DNA from: an uncultured Clostridia bacterium
GTDB taxonomy: Bacteria; Bacillota; Clostridia; Peptostreptococcales; Anaerovoracaceae
Assembly: GCA_945788655.1 (NCBI GenBank)
Contig: CALZMV010000050.1
Coordinates: 1 to 8,585 of the forward strand
DNA: 8,585 nt
Direction: 5' to 3'
Below the pieces are notes generated by a model, which saw only the letters and a program-made list of their open reading frames with translations, was not told the origin of the DNA and did no database searches. The position numbers and the translations under genes were made by a program. This document shows, in pieces, positions 5,755 through 8,585 of the stretch. How positions within the stretch are numbered: position 1 is the stretch's first letter; the number at the start of each line of letters is the position of its first letter.

Positions 5755-5783
5755 ATTATACTCTCATGAATTATTCATGTCTT
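5755..5783 (-). promoter_or_regulatory. Putative promoter of the spoIIA operon
   Basis: On the minus strand AAGACA (5778-5783, four of six matches to TTGACA) is followed after 17 bp by a perfect TATAAT (5755-5760). Transcription would begin near 5748, about 58 nt before spoIIAA. In Bacillus subtilis spoIIA uses sigma-H plus Spo0A; here the visible elements look like a sigma-A promoter with a weak -35, a type that Spo0A can activate. Confidence 0.55.
5765..5779. promoter_or_regulatory. Perfect palindrome in the spoIIA promoter spacer
   Basis: CATGAAT-T-ATTCATG is a perfect 7-1-7 inverted repeat lying between the -35 and -10 elements and touching the -35. Its position suits an operator for a repressor, but no known regulator consensus was recognised. 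Confidence 0.4.
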
Positions 5784-5793
5784 TGGGAGAAAA

Positions 5794-5800
5794 AGTCGAA
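5794..5800 (+). promoter_or_regulatory. Near-consensus Spo0A box upstream of spoIIA
   Basis: AGTCGAA matches six of seven positions of the TGTCGAA 0A box and is flanked by A-runs. It lies 10 bp upstream of the -35, about 46-52 bp before the predicted start, where Spo0A boxes of activated promoters are found. A weaker CATCAAA (5814-5820, five of seven) lies 20 bp further upstream, two helical turns away. Confidence 0.5.
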
Positions 5801-5823
5801 ACTCCACTAATTTCATCAAAACT

Positions 5824-5850
5824 ATGACCACCCTTAAAAAGGGTGGTCAT
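5824..5850 (-). terminator. Hairpin terminator downstream of rlmH
   Basis: ATGACCACCC (5824-5833) and GGGTGGTCAT (5841-5850) form a perfect 10-bp stem, extended to 12 bp by two T-A pairs around an AAA loop. On the minus strand it is followed by AGTTTTG, an imperfect U-run. It lies 10 bp past the rlmH stop and would insulate walJ-rlmH transcription from spoIIA. Confidence 0.7.
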
Positions 5851-5860
5851 GGTTCTCTGT

Positions 5861-6340
5861 CTACTTATGATATGCTTCATTCTTATTAATCTTGAAAGCC
5901 CTGTAAACCTGTTCCAGAAGAATCACCCTCATCATCTGGTGCGGGAATGTCATCTTGGAAAAAGAAAGCTTGAAATCAGCCCTTTTGCTTACATCCCTGC
6001 TCAGTCCAAGGCTTCCTCCGATGATAAATGTCACATGGCTCTTACCCATGAGCGGCAGTTCCTCCATTTTCTCAGCAAGTTCAACAGAAGTCAGATTCTT
6101 TCCAAGTATTTCCAAAGAAATCACATAGCTTCCATCCTTTACATGCTTTAAAATATTCTTACCTTCCTCTTCAATAACAGCCTGCTCCTGCGCTTCCGAT
6201 GCCTTGTCGGGAAGCTTGGACTCCTTAAGCTCTGTTATTTCCAAATCGCAAAATCTCGACAGTCTCTTACTGTATTCCGAAACAGCATCGGTCCAGTATT
6301 TTTCTTTTAATTTTCCTATACAAATAATCTGAATTTTCAT
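5861..6340 (-). CDS. rlmH: 23S rRNA (pseudouridine-1915-N3) methyltransferase RlmH
   Basis: RlmH uses S-adenosylmethionine to methylate N3 of pseudouridine 1915 in helix 69 of 23S rRNA on the assembled 70S ribosome. The 159-residue length is exactly typical for this SPOUT-family enzyme. Visible motifs are the N-terminal MKIQIICIGKLKEKYW, the SAM-binding knot glycines FIIGGSLGLS (105-114), FSKMTFPHQMMR (127-138) with EQVYRAFKI, and the invariant C-terminal YHK (157-159). It follows walJ after 37 bp and probably shares its transcript; the ribosome binding site is weak. The 3' end of this gene is the known integration site of staphylococcal cassette chromosomes, and the equivalent core sequence is present here. 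Confidence 0.97.
   Translation of the reverse strand: MKIQIICIGKLKEKYWTDAVSEYSKRLSRFCDLEITELKESKLPDKASEAQEQAVIEEEGKNILKHVKDGSYVISLEILGKNLTSVELAEKMEELPLMGKSHVTFIIGGSLGLSRDVSKRADFKLSFSKMTFPHQMMRVILLEQVYRAFKINKNEAYHK
5864..5878 (-). other. Staphylococcal-cassette-like attachment core at the 3' end of rlmH
   Basis: The minus-strand sequence GAAGCATATCATAAG encodes the end of the EAYHK tail. It matches the core of the SCC attachment site known from Staphylococcus aureus rlmH (orfX), GAAGCATATCATAA followed by A or G. Only one copy is present here and no integrated element is seen, so it is at most an unoccupied site. Conservation of the EAYHK codons alone could explain the match. Confidence 0.4.
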
Positions 6341-6377
6341 CTTTTACACCATATATCTATTACTAAATTACGATTCT

Positions 6378-7187
6378 TTATAATACAATCAGGTCGCCCA
6401 CCTTGTTTTCTTCTAAAACACTCAAGTTTAGATGCTTCCCTATGTAAAAATCCTCTTCTTCAAGGATATTCTTAACGGTAAGATACGCCTGCTGCGGAGT
6501 ATTATTTTCTCTGCTCAAATGGGCAAGAAACACTTGCGGAACCTTTGGTTTACTGAATGTCTTCAGATACCTTGCAATGCACATACCCGCCGCCTCATTG
6601 GAAAGATGCCCCTCATCACTAAGTATTCTCCGCTTAACCTGATAAGGATACGAGCCGTATAGAAGAATGTTAACCTCATGATTTGACTCGATAACCAGAA
6701 TATCCGAATCAGAAATAGCCTGGTCAATTCTTTCAGTGACCGTTCCCGTGTCTGTAACTATTGTTATCTTTTTGTCATCCTTTTTGAAGCTAAAAGCCAC
6801 CGGTTCAGACGCATCATGGGAGATTTCAAAAGCAGTCACCTCTATATCACCAATTGCAAAAACCTGATCCTTTTCGATAATGCAAAGCTTCTCTTCAGGC
6901 AGCTTGCCACCTTTGTCGTTAACGGCTTCAAAAGTACCTTTTGTTCCATAAACGAGCGTTTCGCTGCAGCCCTTAATAAACCCCTTTACCCCTCTTACGT
7001 GGTCCACATGCTCGTGGGTAATCAATATGCCGCTGAATGCTTCGGGCTCAAAATCCATCTCTTTTACTGCATTTCTCAGCTTTACGCCTGTTAATCCTGC
7101 ATCTAATAATATGAGCGTATTCTCACTTCTAATACAATAACTGTTTCCTCTACTGCTGCTAGCTATAGGACAAAATCCTAAACTCAT
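6378..7187 (-). CDS. walJ: Metallo-beta-lactamase-fold hydrolase WalJ/YycJ
   Basis: This 269-residue cytoplasmic protein belongs to the YycJ (WalJ) family of metal-dependent phosphodiesterase-like enzymes, associated in Bacillus and relatives with the walRK cell-wall locus and with nuclease activity. The N-terminus MSLGFCPIASSSRGNSYCI is typical. Metal ligands are visible: THEHVDH (57-63; H58, H60, D62, H63), H124 in ISHD, D146 in TDTG, and H223 in AHLS. ESNHEVN (167-173) is a family signature. The start has AGGAG and AAAGG upstream of the ATG. walJ lying close to rlmH is a familiar Firmicutes arrangement, but walRK are not in the window. Its precise substrate is unknown. Confidence 0.92.
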   Translation of the reverse strand: MSLGFCPIASSSRGNSYCIRSENTLILLDAGLTGVKLRNAVKEMDFEPEAFSGILITHEHVDHVRGVKGFIKGCSETLVYGTKGTFEAVNDKGGKLPEEKLCIIEKDQVFAIGDIEVTAFEISHDASEPVAFSFKKDDKKITIVTDTGTVTERIDQAISDSDILVIESNHEVNILLYGSYPYQVKRRILSDEGHLSNEAAGMCIARYLKTFSKPKVPQVFLAHLSRENNTPQQAYLTVKNILEEEDFYIGKHLNLSVLEENKVGDLIVL

Positions 7188-7223
7188 CTATGCCTTTTCT
7201 CCTCGTCAAAATTATCTCTATGG

Positions 7224-7232
7224 ATTATACCA
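7224..7232 (-). promoter_or_regulatory. Putative extended -10 promoter of walJ-rlmH
   Basis: On the minus strand TGG (7230-7232) directly precedes a perfect TATAAT (7224-7229), giving an extended -10 element 36 bp before the walJ start codon. No good -35 is seen 16-18 bp upstream, which extended -10 promoters can tolerate. Confidence 0.55.
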
Positions 7233-7240
7233 CTTTTTCA

Positions 7241-7269
7241 TTGTAAAATCACTACAAATAAGCCATAAT
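7241..7269 (+). promoter_or_regulatory. Putative promoter of rnhA and the downstream flavodoxin-ferredoxin gene
   Basis: TTGTAA (7241-7246, four of six matches) is followed after 17 bp by CATAAT (7264-7269, five of six). The predicted start near 7276 lies about 35 nt before rnhA. The promoter is back to back with that of walJ. Confidence 0.5.
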
Positions 7270-7310
7270 ATATATTGCCTGTTTTTAGTGGCGGAAAGGG
7301 ATTAATAACC

Positions 7311-7874
7311 ATGAAATTAGTTAAGATATATACAGATGGCGGCTGCAGCGGCAACCAGTCCAGGACAAACCTTGGCGGATGGGGTGCAATACTTGAATTC
7401 GGTCCTCATCTAAAGGAATTATGGGGCGCCGAGGCCAATACAACAAATAACCGTATGGAGCTTACAGCCGTAATAGAGTCCTTTAAAGCGTTAAAAGAGG
7501 ATGGACTTACAGTTGAAGTTTATTCTGACAGTTCCTACGTAACCAACTGTTTCAGAGAGAAATGGTACGAATCCTGGGAGCAGAACAAGTGGAGAAATGC
7601 CGCAAAGAAGTCCGTAGAAAATCAGGATTTGTGGAAGGAACTCCTTGAACTTGTAAGAAAGCATAATGTAACCTTCTACAGGGTAAAAGGTCATGTCAAG
7701 CTGCCTGAAGCTGCTGAAGGTCAATTACCTCAGAATGCTGCCTTAGATAAGCTGTACGACAAATTCGTTCAGACAAACGGCGCCCGCTTCAGCTACGAAG
7801 ATTTTATCTATATTATTAAGATGAATAATATTGTTGACGGACTTGCTAATAAAGGCATAGATTCCATACGATAA
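7311..7874 (+). CDS. rnhA: Ribonuclease HI with an insertion before the last catalytic residue
   Basis: RNase HI cleaves the RNA strand of RNA-DNA hybrids, removing R-loops and primer RNA. Visible motifs are KIYTDGGCSGNQ (D9), NNRMELTAVIES (E50) and VEVYSDSSYVTNCF (D73), followed by WEQNKWRNAAKKSVENQDLW and FYRVKGHV (H128). The fourth metal-binding aspartate appears to be D176 in NNIVDGLANKG, 48 residues after H128, whereas in Escherichia coli the gap is 10; a segment of about 40 residues is inserted. I start at the ATG at 7311 (187 residues) because AAAGGG lies 10 nt upstream and the protein then begins at the first beta strand. A TTG at 7275 is in frame but coincides with the predicted transcription start. 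The next gene follows after 12 bp. Confidence 0.92.
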   Translation: MKLVKIYTDGGCSGNQSRTNLGGWGAILEFGPHLKELWGAEANTTNNRMELTAVIESFKALKEDGLTVEVYSDSSYVTNCFREKWYESWEQNKWRNAAKKSVENQDLWKELLELVRKHNVTFYRVKGHVKLPEAAEGQLPQNAALDKLYDKFVQTNGARFSYEDFIYIIKMNNIVDGLANKGIDSIR

Positions 7875-7886
7875 GGTGAATTAAAC

Positions 7887-8585
7887 ATGAAAGTAACTAA
7901 AGTAATATTCAGTCCCACAGGCGGCACAAGAAAAGTATTAGACAGCATCATTAAAGGTCTCAATATCAGTTCAGATGACATAACTGAAATCGGATTAATG
8001 AACAAGAAAATGGAGTACACAACAATTGACGTTGACCCGGACAGTCTTGTTATTATTGGTATGCCTTCCTACTCAGGAAGAGCTCCTAAAACTGCCATGA
8101 AAAGGCTTTCAAAGCTTAATGGCAACGGTGCAAAATGTGTTCTTGTGGTTTCATATGGAAACAGAGAATACGAGGATACACTGATTGAAATGTATGACGG
8201 AGCAATTCAGTGCGGTTTTGTCCCGATTGCAGCTGCCGCCGGAATCGCAGAGCATTCCATAGACAGAACCATGGCAAAGGGCCGTCCTGACATTAACGAC
8301 GAGGAAGTTTTAATGTCCTTTGGGCAAAAAATCCTTATGAACCTTGAATCAGCTGAATGCGATATGAAACTGGAAAATGTTCCAGGCAACAGACCATACA
8401 AAGACCTGCCTTCCGGGTCCAATTGCCCAAGGCCTGATGAGAAATGTGTCAAATGCGGAAAGTGCCGAGAATACTGCCCTGTAGGTGCCATCGGTGAATT
8501 TCTAAAAGGAAACCCTAAAAAATGCATCTCCTGTATGGGCTGCATCCATGTCTGCCATAAAAATGCACGAGCTTTAGATGATGAA
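7887..8585 (+). CDS. Flavodoxin-domain protein fused to a 2x[4Fe-4S] ferredoxin (EFR1-like), 3' end outside window
   Basis: This protein is probably a cytoplasmic electron carrier joining an FMN-type flavodoxin fold to an 8Fe ferredoxin; partners and FMN binding are not known. The 233 visible residues begin MKVTKVIFSPTGGTRKVLDS, where SPTGGTRK resembles the phosphate-binding loop of flavodoxins. GMPSYSGRAPKTAM (58-71) and VVSYGNREYED (87-97) would be the other flavin-proximal loops. The C-terminal part has C187-x2-C190-x2-C193-x3-C197-P and C213-x2-C216-x2-C219-x3-C223. The residue after C223 is His instead of the usual Pro. The frame is open at the window end, so the true length is unknown. 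An AAGGTGA ribosome binding site overlaps the rnhA stop codon, and the two genes are likely cotranscribed. Confidence 0.85.
   Translation, partial: MKVTKVIFSPTGGTRKVLDSIIKGLNISSDDITEIGLMNKKMEYTTIDVDPDSLVIIGMPSYSGRAPKTAMKRLSKLNGNGAKCVLVVSYGNREYEDTLIEMYDGAIQCGFVPIAAAAGIAEHSIDRTMAKGRPDINDEEVLMSFGQKILMNLESAECDMKLENVPGNRPYKDLPSGSNCPRPDEKCVKCGKCREYCPVGAIGEFLKGNPKKCISCMGCIHVCHKNARALDDE

Noticed and set aside
5722..5769. Short repeats as the beginning of a CRISPR array
   Set aside because: The units are directly adjacent without unique spacers, only 16 bp long, and no cas genes are present.
7275..7310. Upstream TTG start for rnhA adding 12 residues
   Set aside because: The TTG coincides with the predicted transcription start and has no ribosome binding site, whereas the ATG at 7311 has AAAGGG at a workable distance and begins the first beta strand.
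8207..8545. Minus-strand 112-codon open frame opposite the flavodoxin-ferredoxin gene
   Set aside because: The plus frame carries clear ferredoxin cysteine motifs across the same bases; the minus frame has no recognisable features.

Overview
The window comes from an anaerobic, endospore-forming member of the Firmicutes, most likely class Clostridia. It carries a complete spoIIAA-spoIIAB-sigF operon, a butyryl-CoA dehydrogenase/EtfBA cluster whose EtfA has an N-terminal two-cluster ferredoxin domain, AT-rich intergenic DNA and strong AGGAGG-type ribosome binding sites. I cannot name the genus from sequence alone.

Layout from left to right. (1) At 1-261 (minus) is the N-terminal part of a pyridoxal/pyridoxamine kinase, cut by the window edge, with an extended -10 promoter at 293-301. 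(2) At 418-678 (minus) is an 86-codon remnant of a dicarboxylate/amino acid:cation symporter: the first and last membrane regions are joined in frame and the middle is absent. Terminator hairpins lie on both sides (334-376 and 717-748). (3) At 774-4046 (minus) is the tight operon bcd-etfB-etfA, which encodes an acyl-CoA dehydrogenase with its electron-transfer flavoprotein. Its 216-bp upstream region holds a sigma-A-type promoter, an exact Spo0A box lying on the -35, a Rex-like site at the predicted transcription start, two overlapping inverted repeats and a leader hairpin. (4) At 4263-5690 (minus) is the spoIIA operon, with a TATAAT promoter, a near-consensus Spo0A box, a palindrome between -35 and -10, and 16-bp tandem repeats around the transcription start. 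(5) At 5861-7187 (minus) are walJ (yycJ) and rlmH, ending in a strong hairpin. (6) At 7311-8585 (plus), divergent from walJ, are rnhA and an incomplete flavodoxin/2x[4Fe-4S] ferredoxin fusion protein.

How the parts fit together. Most genes are recognisable core clostridial genes. The bcd-etfBA operon would reduce an enoyl-CoA with NADH while passing electrons to ferredoxin (inferred from family knowledge). The spoIIA operon commits the forespore to sigma-F transcription. The most interesting non-coding signal is upstream of bcd, where the motifs suggest that one promoter could read both sporulation state (Spo0A) and NADH/NAD+ state (Rex-like). This is motif-based inference only. I found no RNA genes, CRISPR arrays, insertion sequences or phage genes, and no clearly undescribed system. 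The best leads are the bcd control region, the collapsed transporter gene, the RNase HI with a long insertion before its last catalytic aspartate, and the staphylococcal-cassette-like attachment core at the 3' end of rlmH.
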